A stretch of 5,798 nt of DNA. Origin: DASZHJ01 sp035938015 (lineage in GTDB: Bacteria > Pseudomonadota > Alphaproteobacteria > ATCC43930 > CGMCC-115725). The number at the start of each line of letters is the position of its first letter. Position 1 is the stretch's first letter. Position numbers and translations under genes: made by a program. Positions 1 to 5,798 of this stretch are shown here, piece by piece. The stretch is taken from assembly GCA_035938015.1 (NCBI GenBank), contig DASZHJ010000236.1:1-5798 (forward strand), in the 5' to 3' direction. The notes beneath the pieces are model-generated. The model was not told the origin of the DNA and searched no databases. It was given only the letters and a program-made list of their open reading frames with translations.

Positions 1-974
1 GGTAGGTCGTCCTCGATAAAGGCCTGCACGATCTCGTCGACCGTGCGGTCGGCCGCCAATCCCAGGCGCTCCGCACGCTTGGAGGAGATGCCGCGAGGCC
101 AGCCGGCGACGATCTTCTGGATCACGGGATCGGGCTCCCAGTGGATGCGCTTCACCGCGGCCTCCCCACCGGCGCGCCTGAGCGCCTCCACCATCTCGGC
201 GACGGACGCGGAGATGCCCGGCAGCTGGATCGCGCGCGTATATCCCAGGGCATCACCGGGCATATCATGCAGCATCTCCAACGCAGCGATCAGCCGGCGC
301 GGCGAAAGTAGCGCCATCACCGCGTCGGACGTCACGGGGCAAACGACATCGACGCCGGAGAGCGGCTCGCGGAAGATCGACGATGCCCAGGTCGAGGCCG
401 CGCGGTTCGGCCGGCCCGACCGCACGACGATGGTAGGCAGCCGCGGCGAGCGACCGTCGATGTAGCCTTTGCGGCTGTAATCGTTCACCAGGAGCTCGCC
501 GCACGCCTTCTGGTTTCCATAGGAGGTCTGCGGCGTCAACGGCGTGTCGTCACTGACCTCGGGCGGCATGGTGCCGCCATAGACCGCGAGCGAACTCGCG
601 AATACCAGGCGCGGCCGCGTGCCGAGTGCGCGGCACGCCTCCAGCACCGCGCGCGTGCCGTCGAGATTGACGCGCAGGCCGATGTCGGTGTCGGCCTCGG
701 CCTGGCCGCTCACGACGGCAGCGAGATGGAACACGGAGGCCGTGCGATTGTCGATCAGCTGCCGGACGGTAGCGGGATCGGCGATGTCACCGGTGGCGAT
801 CTTGAGCCGGTTGTCCGCGCGCAGGGGCGGATTGGGCGCCGCGACATCGAACAGCACGAGTTCGTCGATCGGTGTGTCGGCGCCGTCGGGTCCGATCAGA
901 GAGCCTCGCTCCAGCAGCCGTTGCGCGAGCTTCTTGCCGATGAAGCCGGTGCCGCCCGTGATCACGACTTTCAT
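1..974 (-). CDS. denD: NAD-dependent epimerase/dehydratase, D-erythronate dehydrogenase-like (3' end cut by window)
   Basis: Extended short-chain dehydrogenase with a Rossmann fold. Seen: an N-terminal beta-strand followed by the nucleotide-binding loop GGTGFIG at residues 7-13, an acidic residue in LFDV (41-44) placed to bind the NAD ribose, FHLAA at 82-86, FASSLAVYG at 125-133 supplying the catalytic Ser (S128, or S127), and Y152xxxK156 in SYGNQK. Later stretches (VVRSGRPN near 183-190, a C-terminal substrate half including GWPRGISSKRAERLGL) resemble the DenD group. DenD oxidises D-erythronate to 2-oxo-tetronate, the first step of four-carbon sugar-acid catabolism in the cytoplasm. The window holds 325 residues and the family is only slightly longer, so just a few codons should be missing. 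ATG at 974 is chosen because a good AGGAG lies 6 nt upstream. The usual partners (kinase, aldolase, isomerase) are not seen here, so the substrate is inferred from similarity; another sugar or sugar-acid SDR is possible. Confidence 0.85.
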   Translation of the reverse strand, partial: MKVVITGGTGFIGKKLAQRLLERGSLIGPDGADTPIDELVLFDVAAPNPPLRADNRLKIATGDIADPATVRQLIDNRTASVFHLAAVVSGQAEADTDIGLRVNLDGTRAVLEACRALGTRPRLVFASSLAVYGGTMPPEVSDDTPLTPQTSYGNQKACGELLVNDYSRKGYIDGRSPRLPTIVVRSGRPNRAASTWASSIFREPLSGVDVVCPVTSDAVMALLSPRRLIAALEMLHDMPGDALGYTRAIQLPGISASVAEMVEALRRAGGEAAVKRIHWEPDPVIQKIVAGWPRGISSKRAERLGLAADRTVDEIVQAFIEDDL

Positions 975-980
975 GAAGTG

Positions 981-985
981 CTCCT
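981..985 (-). promoter_or_regulatory. Shine-Dalgarno site of the denD-like gene
   Basis: On the minus strand this reads AGGAG, 6 nt before the ATG at 974. It is the only strong ribosome binding site nearby and fixes the start just ahead of the Rossmann strand MKVVITGG. Confidence 0.75.
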
Positions 986-1073
986 GCCTCGCCACTTGAG
1001 GGTGCCACTGGTTATCGCTCGGGCACGTCGGTAGTGTTTTATCGTGAACGGGACCGGAGACAAGTGGCGATGC
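986..1073. repeat. Inverted repeat pair in the divergent denD-like/tonB intergenic region
   Basis: The arm tcgccacttg at 989-998 is the exact reverse complement of caagtggcga at 1061-1070. Allowing one mismatch, the match extends to 13 positions (986-998 against 1061-1073, 12 of 13). The arms are 62 bp apart. Each lies just upstream of, or touching, one divergent gene: the left arm is 15 bp from the denD-like ATG and the right arm runs into the A of the tonB ATG. A further gccact at 1004-1009 repeats the core of the left arm 13 bp on. This could be a paired operator or chance. I see no convincing -35/-10 pair in this gap for either gene. Confidence 0.45.
1056..1060 (+). promoter_or_regulatory. 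Shine-Dalgarno site of the tonB-family gene
   Basis: GGAGA sits 9 nt before ATG 1070. It supports this start over the in-frame GTG at 1034, which has no comparable site upstream and would add 12 mostly charged residues. An in-frame GTG at 1064 is also possible but is only 3 nt from GGAGA. Confidence 0.65.
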
Positions 1074-2110
1074 CCCTAGGGCTGGCTCCATCCCTGCACC
1101 CGCCGCTGGCTCCTGACCCCGGCACGGCACCGGAGGACGGCGGCCGAGACCAGCGCCTGCGCCGCCTCGCCTGGCTCGCCTCGGCGTTTCTGCATGCAGT
1201 GGTCTTGGCGCTGCTGCTGGGATTGTGGCGGTCGCCGCATGTCGACGAGTTGCCACCGATCGAAGTCGCGCTGGTGCCCGGCATGGGAGACGCCGGCACG
1301 GCCGGAGGCAGCGGCGGCAGCGCGACCAAGCAAGGTCAGCTCGCCCAAGGCTCCGAGGAACCCACGCCGAACCGAGCCGCCGACGCCGCGCCTCCGGAAG
1401 CGACGGCCAAGGAGGCGGTGGAAGCGCAGCCGGTGCCACCCACCCCCGAGCCTCAGCCGACCCAGACGCCGCCCGCACCTCCAACGCCGTCGCAACCCAC
1501 GACCGCGACGACCACGACCCCGACGCCCACGAAGCCGCTCGAGGCGATGCCTCCGCCCCCGCCGCGCAAGCCGACACCGCCGCAGCCGACCGCGGTTGCC
1601 GCCGCACCCCCGCCAGCGCTGCCGGCGAAGCCGACACCGCAACCGTCTCCGTCACCCGCACCATTGCCGCAAGTTGCGACCGCCCCGATGCCATCGTCCA
1701 CGCCTGGTACACCGGGCAGCGGCGTCGGCCGCGGCGGTCCCGGTGGTGTCGGACAGGACGAGGCGGGCGCCGGGCATGGCATCGTCGGCTCGGGCAATGG
1801 GCCCGGCGACGATTACCTCGAGCGCGTGCGGCGCTGGATCAACAAATACAAGAACTATCCTGATGCCGCGAGAAAGCAGAAGGAGCAGGGCGGACCACTA
1901 CTCACCATCCATCTTCGCCGCGACGGCACGGTGCTCGACGTCCACGTCGACAAGAGCTCGGGCTTTCCGCTGTTGGATGACGCCGCGCTCAAGGCGGTAC
2001 GCGACGCCTCGCCGGTGCCGCCCTTCCCCGCGAGCTATCCCGATGACGAGGCGGAGATCGACCTGCCGTTCAAGTTCCAGCTGGGATTTTTCGACCGAGT
2101 CTTCGACTAG
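1070..2110 (+). CDS. tonB: TonB-family energy transducer
   Basis: A 346-residue inner-membrane protein that would pass proton-motive-force energy from ExbB/ExbD to outer-membrane TonB-dependent receptors for siderophores, cobalamin or other ligands. Seen: a short cytoplasmic N-terminus ending in the basic cluster RLRR, and one hydrophobic helix at about 33-53. That helix carries S38xxxH42, the SxxxH motif that TonB uses to engage ExbB/ExbD. Then comes a periplasmic spacer of roughly 200 residues rich in Pro, Thr, Ala and Lys (about 95-210), a Gly-rich hinge (212-246), and a C-terminal TonB domain at about 249-338. The domain has NYPDAARK at 262-269, an LLTIHLRRDGTVLDV strand pair, a GFPLLDDAALKAV helix and a PFPASYP stretch. 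The protein is longer than E. coli TonB (239 residues), mainly through the spacer. No exbB, exbD or receptor gene is adjacent. It converges on recQ. Which receptor it serves cannot be told from the window. Confidence 0.9.
   Translation: MPLGLAPSLHPPLAPDPGTAPEDGGRDQRLRRLAWLASAFLHAVVLALLLGLWRSPHVDELPPIEVALVPGMGDAGTAGGSGGSATKQGQLAQGSEEPTPNRAADAAPPEATAKEAVEAQPVPPTPEPQPTQTPPAPPTPSQPTTATTTTPTPTKPLEAMPPPPPRKPTPPQPTAVAAAPPPALPAKPTPQPSPSPAPLPQVATAPMPSSTPGTPGSGVGRGGPGGVGQDEAGAGHGIVGSGNGPGDDYLERVRRWINKYKNYPDAARKQKEQGGPLLTIHLRRDGTVLDVHVDKSSGFPLLDDAALKAVRDASPVPPFPASYPDDEAEIDLPFKFQLGFFDRVFD
1561..1640 (+). repeat. Short direct repeat inside the tonB proline-rich spacer
   Basis: The 20 bases at 1561-1580 and at 1621-1640 match at 18 positions, including an identical 13-mer aagccgacaccgc (1568-1580 and 1628-1640), exactly 60 bp apart. 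Both copies are in frame and encode (R/A)KPTP. This is typical of low-complexity Pro/Lys spacers, where slippage or duplication changes length. Confidence 0.55.
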
Positions 2111-2126
2111 CTCTTTCGTCGGTCGA
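2091..2126. repeat. Inverted repeat spanning the tonB stop and the convergent junction
   Basis: tcgaccga at 2091-2098 is the exact reverse complement of tcggtcga at 2119-2126, with a 20-nt loop containing the tonB stop codon. It could form a hairpin in transcripts from either side of the 24-bp tonB/recQ junction. Neither direction is followed by a run of U: the plus side continues into caggg and the minus side into A residues. It is therefore not a standard intrinsic terminator, and may be chance. Confidence 0.3.
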
Positions 2127-2134
2127 CAGGGCCG

Positions 2135-3991
2135 CTACGTCGGTCGGTCCCCCGCGATCACACGCAAGAAAATCTCGCCGTAGCGCTCGAGCTTACTGCG
2201 GCCAATGCCGGGGATTTCCGCGAGAGCGGCGCGGTCGCCCGGACGCTGCCGCGCCAGCGCGAGCAGGGTGGTGTCGTGAAAGATCACGTAAGGCGGGACG
2301 CCCTGTTCTCTGGCGAGCGCAAGACGTTTAGCGCGCAGCGCTTCCCAAAGAACGGCTTCGGCCCCGCTCAGCGGCTCGACGGGCGCGCCTGAGATGCGTC
2401 TGCGCTGCGAGCGGGGAAGTCGCGTGGGCTCGTCGCGGAACGACACGGTGGTCGAGCCGCGCAGGACCTCGCGCGCGGTCTCACCCAGGCGCAGCCCACC
2501 ATGGCCCTCGATGTCGACATCGAGATGGCCTTGGGCCACGAGTTGGCGGAAGACCGAGCGCCACTGCCGCTTGTCGAGCTCGGTGCCCACGCCGAAGGTC
2601 TTGAGCTGGTCATGCTGGAAGTGCCGCACTCGCTCCGTCGCATCACCGAGCAACACGTCGGTGAGGTGCCCGACGCCGAATCGCTGTCCAGTGCGCGCGA
2701 CAGCCGACAGCGCCTTTTGCGCGGCGACCAGCCCGTCCCAACTGCGCGGCGGCGTGAGACACGTGTCGCAGTTCCCGCAGGGCGCATGCTCGCGCTCGCC
2801 AAAATATCCCAGCAGGACCTGCCGTCGGCAGCGCGAGGATTCGCAGTATCCCAGAAGCGCGTTGAGCTTGTGGCGCTCGATGCGCTTCTGAGTCTCGTTG
2901 AGATCCGAGCCCGCAAGCAGCCCGGAGAGTGCCGTTACATCTGCCATGCCATAGGTCATCCAGGCATCGGCGGGCAGCCCGTCGCGTCCGGCGCGGCCAG
3001 TCTCCTGGTAATAGGCCTCGAGGCTGCGCGGCGCATCGAGGTGCACGACGAAGCGCACGTTGGGCTTGTCGATCCCCATACCGAAGGCGACCGTGGCCAC
3101 GACCACCACGCCTTCTTCCTTGAGGAATTGATCCTGATTGCGCGCGCGGATCGGCTGCTCCAACCCCGCGTGATAAGGCAGCGCCGTTCGGCCTCTTGCC
3201 GAGAGCCATTGCGCCAATTCGTCTACTTTGTCGCGGGTCCTGCAGTAGACGATGCCGGCATCCCCGCGATGCTCGGTATCGAGGAAGGCCAAGAGCTGCT
3301 GGCGCGGCTCGTGCTTGAGGACCACGCGATAGCAGATGTTCGGCCGGTCGAAGCCAGCGGCGAACACGCGAGCCTCGTCGAGCCCCAGCCGCGCCACGAT
3401 GTCGCGACGGGTCGCTGCATCGGCGGTGGCGGTGAGCGCGATCCGCGGTACGTCCGGAAAGCGCTCATGCAACACGGAGAGAGCGAGGTATTCCGGCCGG
3501 AAGTCATGACCCCATTGCGAGACGCAGTGCGCCTCGTCGATCGCGAACAGGGCCACACGCGTGGATGCCAAAAGCTCGAGCGTGCGCGGCATGGTGAGCC
3601 GCTCGGGCGCGACGTAGAGCAGATCGAGCTCGCCGTCGCGGATCGTGCGCTCCACGGCACCCGCCTCGCCTGGCGGCAAGGCCGAATTGAGCGCCGCCGC
3701 GCGCACTCCCGCCTGGCGCAATGCGTCGACCTGGTCCTTCATGAGCGCGATCAGCGGCGAAATCACCACGCCGAGACCCGGCCGGATCAATGCGGGAATC
3801 TGATAGCAGAGCGACTTGCCTCCGCCCGTCGGCATCAGCACCAGCGAATCTCCGCCGGAGACCGCATGGTCGATCACATCGGCCTGCTGGCCGCGAAAGC
3901 TGTCATAGCCGAATACACTCCGCAAGATAGCGAGCGCGCGATCCTTGGCGCCGAGTGCGGCGGGGATAAGGTCCGGTAAGGTATCAGTCAT
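2135..3991 (-). CDS. recQ: ATP-dependent DNA helicase RecQ
   Basis: A 3'-5' superfamily 2 helicase of 618 residues, close to E. coli RecQ (about 609), acting in recombinational repair and rescue of stalled replication forks. Seen in order: FGYDSFRGQQ motif 0 (27-36); Walker A PTGGGKS (54-60); DEAH (152-155) running into the RecQ aromatic-rich loop with SQWGHDFRPEY (158-168); TAT motif III (187-189); FDRPNI (214-219); YHAGLE (273-278); ATVAFGMGIDKPNVRFVVH (299-317); motif VI QETGRAGRDG (329-338). Zinc cysteines are C388, C405, C408 and C411, followed by an RQC winged-helix part (about 415-515) and a C-terminal HRDC domain (about 541-615) with VPPYVIF and IPGIGRSKLERYG. All key residues are intact. 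ATG 3991 is the only usable start: an in-frame TAG lies at 4025-4027 with no start codon between. No good Shine-Dalgarno is visible. The gene lies 48 bp downstream of a co-directional hydrolase gene, so shared transcription is possible. Confidence 0.98.
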   Translation of the reverse strand: MTDTLPDLIPAALGAKDRALAILRSVFGYDSFRGQQADVIDHAVSGGDSLVLMPTGGGKSLCYQIPALIRPGLGVVISPLIALMKDQVDALRQAGVRAAALNSALPPGEAGAVERTIRDGELDLLYVAPERLTMPRTLELLASTRVALFAIDEAHCVSQWGHDFRPEYLALSVLHERFPDVPRIALTATADAATRRDIVARLGLDEARVFAAGFDRPNICYRVVLKHEPRQQLLAFLDTEHRGDAGIVYCRTRDKVDELAQWLSARGRTALPYHAGLEQPIRARNQDQFLKEEGVVVVATVAFGMGIDKPNVRFVVHLDAPRSLEAYYQETGRAGRDGLPADAWMTYGMADVTALSGLLAGSDLNETQKRIERHKLNALLGYCESSRCRRQVLLGYFGEREHAPCGNCDTCLTPPRSWDGLVAAQKALSAVARTGQRFGVGHLTDVLLGDATERVRHFQHDQLKTFGVGTELDKRQWRSVFRQLVAQGHLDVDIEGHGGLRLGETAREVLRGSTTVSFRDEPTRLPRSQRRRISGAPVEPLSGAEAVLWEALRAKRLALAREQGVPPYVIFHDTTLLALARQRPGDRAALAEIPGIGRSKLERYGEIFLRVIAGDRPT

Positions 3992-4039
3992 TCCAGATGC
4001 GCCGACTCGAGGTGATCGCGGAGTCTACACCACGGCGCG

Positions 4040-5416
4040 CTAGGGCTTGCGTTTGTCGTAGCGCGCCGTCATCTCCCGCTCGACCTTTGCCTCCGGCAGC
4101 AGCTTGCCGCCGCCAAGCCAGAGCTCAGTCACTCTCCCGCGCCCACCACGCACGAGGCGCGTCGGCTCGCCGTGGCTCGCAAATCCGCCAGCGAGCGCAA
4201 TGCGGCCATGGTCGTGGCCGGTGACCGCGAGCTCGCTGGCGTCGAGGAACGGGTTCAAGAACGCGGGCGTCGCAACCAAAACCTTGTTCCCGACGGGCAC
4301 GAGATCGACCGCACCCCAAAGGCTCCACCACCGGCCGGACCACTCCGAGAGCCTTCGCGTCGGAGCCCCGTGCTTCGCAAAGCAACGGAAAATGTGTACG
4401 GCGCCATCGAGCCAGGGATGCGCAAGCCCGTCCGCAGAGTTGGTCAGCACGGATACCGTGAGGCCCTGCGTCGGAAGCGTCGCTGTGCGCGTGATATAGC
4501 CCTGGAACCCGCCGGAATGCCCGAACCAGTCCCAGTCGCCGAGCGAGCCGCTGATGATACCAAGACCATAGTAGCGCTCGAGGCTCGAATGCGGCTCGCG
4601 CCATTGCCGGCGGATCATCTCGCGCCGGCTCGCCGCAGAGATCACGCTCCCGCGGGCATCGGGCGATAACTGATTGAAGAAGCGCGCGAGGTCGGCGGCG
4701 GTGCTGACGAACCCGGTCGCCGACGCCAGCGCATGAGTGGGATTGTCGCCGGGGATTACCACGCGCCGGCCGAGCGGCTGCTTGCTGCCGTGGCCACGCG
4801 CGAAGGGCTCGCCCCGCGGCAACGGCATGTCCGGCCGGGTTTCCTCGAGCCCTGCAGCGTCCACGATCTCGCGGGTGATCCAGGAGCGATAGGGCTCGCC
4901 GGTGATCGCCTCGATGATCAAGCCGGCAAGGCCGTAACCGTGGTTCGAATATTTGAACCGGGTGTTGCCCTCGATAATGGGCGGCGCTCTCAGGTCAGCC
5001 CTCAGCTCCTCGGTCGAGCGGAACGGGCGCCGGTCCTGCCACTGCCCGGCGTCCCAGCCGTCGCGCACGAGGCCGGCGCTGTGCGACAGCAGCTGCGCGA
5101 TCGTGGCGCGCGCCACCTTCGGGTGCAGGTCCCCGATGAAGCGGCCGGCGGGATCGTCGAGTTTCAACTTGCCTTGCTCGCGCAGCTTCATGATGCCGGC
5201 GGCGGTGAAACTCTTGGAATGCGAAGCCACCCGAAACCGATGGCGCGGCGTCACAGGCATGCTGCGCACGAGGTCGGCATAGCCGAAGGGCTTCTCCAGT
5301 AGAATGCGCCCTCGCTGCGCGATGGCGATCACGCAGCCCGGCAGCTCCGTCTGCCGCATCTGGAACTCGAGCCAGCGGGGAATGTAGTCGAGGGCGGCGC
5401 CCAGCCATCGGTCCAA
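4040..5416 (-). CDS. Beta-lactamase-fold serine hydrolase (class C / penicillin-binding-protein-like)
   Basis: Member of the beta-lactamase/transpeptidase-like superfamily (Pfam Beta-lactamase, PF00144), 458 residues from the chosen start. Seen: the nucleophile motif S65-H-S-K68 inside RVASHSKSFTAAG; the helix LREQGKLKLDDP; IAQLLSHSAGL, usual in this family; the second catalytic motif Y156-S-N158; and H300-S-G302 in FGHSGGFQGY, replacing the KTG of true beta-lactamases. About 95 further residues form a C-terminal, beta-rich extension after the hydrolase core. The HSG form and family members suggest an esterase, amidase or D-amino-acid-peptide hydrolase rather than a resistance enzyme, but the substrate is unknown. 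No signal peptide, lipobox or membrane helix is visible, so it looks cytoplasmic. TTG 5416 is chosen because GTGGAG lies 8 nt upstream. An in-frame TTG at 5497 would add 27 residues that do not look like a conserved N-terminus; the first ATG (position 5359) would cut into the conserved LDYIPRWLEFQM stretch. Confidence 0.9.
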   Translation of the reverse strand: MDRWLGAALDYIPRWLEFQMRQTELPGCVIAIAQRGRILLEKPFGYADLVRSMPVTPRHRFRVASHSKSFTAAGIMKLREQGKLKLDDPAGRFIGDLHPKVARATIAQLLSHSAGLVRDGWDAGQWQDRRPFRSTEELRADLRAPPIIEGNTRFKYSNHGYGLAGLIIEAITGEPYRSWITREIVDAAGLEETRPDMPLPRGEPFARGHGSKQPLGRRVVIPGDNPTHALASATGFVSTAADLARFFNQLSPDARGSVISAASRREMIRRQWREPHSSLERYYGLGIISGSLGDWDWFGHSGGFQGYITRTATLPTQGLTVSVLTNSADGLAHPWLDGAVHIFRCFAKHGAPTRRLSEWSGRWWSLWGAVDLVPVGNKVLVATPAFLNPFLDASELAVTGHDHGRIALAGGFASHGEPTRLVRGGRGRVTELWLGGGKLLPEAKVEREMTARYDKRKP

Positions 5417-5424
5417 GGGATGTG

Positions 5425-5430
5425 CTCCAC
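5425..5430 (-). promoter_or_regulatory. Shine-Dalgarno site supporting the TTG start of the serine hydrolase
   Basis: On the minus strand this reads GTGGAG, 8 nt before TTG 5416. It decides the start: the next candidates up (TTG 5497) and down (the ATG in EFQMRQ) lack such a site or would remove conserved sequence. Confidence 0.6.
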
Positions 5431-5467
5431 GCGATTGAGAAGAGCCGCGGCGGAGGGCCGCAGGCGC

Positions 5468-5497
5468 AGCATATCGGCCGAAGACCCGCGAGAGCAA
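5468..5497 (-). promoter_or_regulatory. Possible sigma-70-type promoter for the serine hydrolase
   Basis: On the minus strand, TTGCTC (5497-5492) and TATGCT (5473-5468) are separated by 18 bp, resembling a -35/-10 pair. The -10 would lie about 50 nt before the TTG at 5416, leaving room for a short leader. If real, the in-frame TTG at 5497 would lie in the -35 box and could not be the start. Matches are partial and this is read by eye only. Confidence 0.3.
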
Positions 5498-5509
5498 TTC
5501 GCGGCTATC

Positions 5510-5531
5510 GCACGGCTGCGGCGCGCCGTGC
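5510..5531 (+). promoter_or_regulatory. Hairpin in the leader of the ABC-F gene
   Basis: gcacggc (5510-5516) pairs exactly with gccgtgc (5525-5531) across an 8-nt loop: a 7-bp, mostly G/C stem ending 16 nt before the ATF-gene ATG at 5548. A direct repeat gctatc flanks and overlaps it (5504-5509 and 5530-5535). It could be an RNA stem affecting ribosome access or a DNA operator between the divergent genes. No U tract follows, so it is not an intrinsic terminator. Confidence 0.35.
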
Positions 5532-5547
5532 TATCACCCGCGGCGCC

Positions 5548-5798
5548 ATGCTCACCATCGCCGACCTCACCTACCGCATTGCCGGCCGCACCCTGCTCGA
5601 GGGCACTTCGGCGCAGATCAACGCCGGCTGGAAGGTCGGGCTCGTCGGGCGCAACGGCGCGGGCAAATCGACCTTGCTCGACCTCATTCGTGGCGAGCGA
5701 CAGTCGGATGGCGGCGATATTCGGCTGGGAAAGGACCTGCGTATCGGATTTGTGGCGCAGGAGGCGCCGGGCGGCGCGACGACTCCGCTCGAGGCCGT
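5548..5798 (+). CDS. ABC-F family ATPase, N-terminal part (3' end cut by window)
   Basis: The first 83 residues of an ABC ATPase. Seen: a short first strand MLTIADLTYRIAGR, LLEG, then Walker A GRNGAGKST at 34-42 and a Q-loop glutamine at 71 in IGFVAQEAPGG. The opening, the spacing from Walker A to Q-loop and the wording LRIGFVAQE match ABC-F proteins (Uup, EttA, YheS, YbiT type). These have two ATPase domains and no membrane part, and act on the ribosome in translation or resistance to ribosome-targeting drugs. The second domain, the linker and any signature motif lie outside the window, so the subgroup cannot be assigned. ATG 5548 gives the usual family N-terminus, and no other in-frame start lies close upstream. 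No Shine-Dalgarno is visible before it. The gene diverges from the serine hydrolase, with 131 bp between the start codons. Confidence 0.9.
   Translation, partial: MLTIADLTYRIAGRTLLEGTSAQINAGWKVGLVGRNGAGKSTLLDLIRGERQSDGGDIRLGKDLRIGFVAQEAPGGATTPLEA

Noticed and set aside
43..465. Plus-strand frames at 43-465, 619-999 and 726-1034 opposite the denD-like gene
   Set aside because: The minus-strand SDR frame is continuous from 974 to the edge with intact cofactor and catalytic motifs. The opposite frames give composition-biased peptides without domains.
1034..1069. GTG at 1034 as the start of tonB
   Set aside because: No Shine-Dalgarno precedes it, whereas ATG 1070 has GGAGA at good spacing. The extra 12 residues are charged and not typical of TonB N-termini.
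1430..1700. Pro/Thr-rich repeats considered as a tandem repeat array or CRISPR-like element
   Set aside because: The repetition is codon-level low complexity inside tonB with only one clear 20-base pair. There is no regular unit and spacer pattern.
1194..2183. Long alternative plus-strand frame over tonB, and Arg-rich antisense frames at 1076-1642
   Set aside because: They come from the low-complexity Pro/Thr/Ala-coding stretch read in other frames. The products are Arg/Pro-rich with no domain, while the tonB frame has a membrane helix and a TonB domain.
2501..3979. 492-codon open frame on the plus strand, antisense to recQ
   Set aside because: It lies entirely over recQ, whose motifs are complete. 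Its translation shows no recognisable domain. Long antisense frames are expected in GC-rich genes with strong third-position bias.
4733..5302. 189-codon plus-strand frame, and others at 4172-4669 and 4104-4499, over the serine hydrolase
   Set aside because: They are shadows of the minus-strand hydrolase, which carries all three catalytic motifs. No independent ribosome binding site or domain is seen.
5417..5497. TTG 5497 as the hydrolase start, adding 27 residues
   Set aside because: The added residues form no signal peptide or conserved motif. The codon overlaps a possible -35 element, and TTG 5416 has a strong GTGGAG upstream.

Overview
The window is a GC-rich, densely coding piece of a bacterial chromosome. 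It reads most like an alphaproteobacterium, possibly a Hyphomicrobiales-type lineage. This rests on overall protein character, high GC and G/C-ending codons; no rRNA or other marker is present to fix the taxon. I see no mobile element, CRISPR array, tRNA or rRNA.

Layout from left to right: (1) positions 1-974, minus strand, an almost complete NAD-dependent sugar-acid dehydrogenase of the extended SDR family, resembling D-erythronate dehydrogenase (DenD), with its last codons beyond the window. (2) A 95-bp divergent intergenic region (975-1069) holding a 10-bp perfect inverted repeat. (3) 1070-2110, plus strand, a TonB-family energy transducer with one membrane helix, a long Pro/Thr/Ala spacer and a C-terminal TonB domain. 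(4) A 24-bp convergent junction. (5) 2135-3991, minus strand, a full-length RecQ DNA helicase with helicase, zinc, RQC and HRDC parts. (6) 4040-5416, minus strand, a beta-lactamase-fold serine hydrolase that starts at TTG and shows no export signal. It lies 48 bp upstream of recQ in the same direction, so the two could share a transcript. (7) A 131-bp divergent region (5417-5547) with a possible promoter and a hairpin. (8) 5548 to the right edge, plus strand, the N-terminus of an ABC-F type ATPase, which acts on ribosomes rather than in transport.

The genes do not form an obvious common pathway: sugar-acid oxidation, outer-membrane energy transduction, DNA repair, a hydrolase and a translation factor sit side by side as independent housekeeping or accessory units. 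I found no convincing undescribed system. The observations most worth a second look are the symmetric repeat in the denD-like/tonB divergent region, the structured leader without a Shine-Dalgarno site in front of the ABC-F gene, and the apparently cytoplasmic beta-lactamase-fold protein upstream of recQ.
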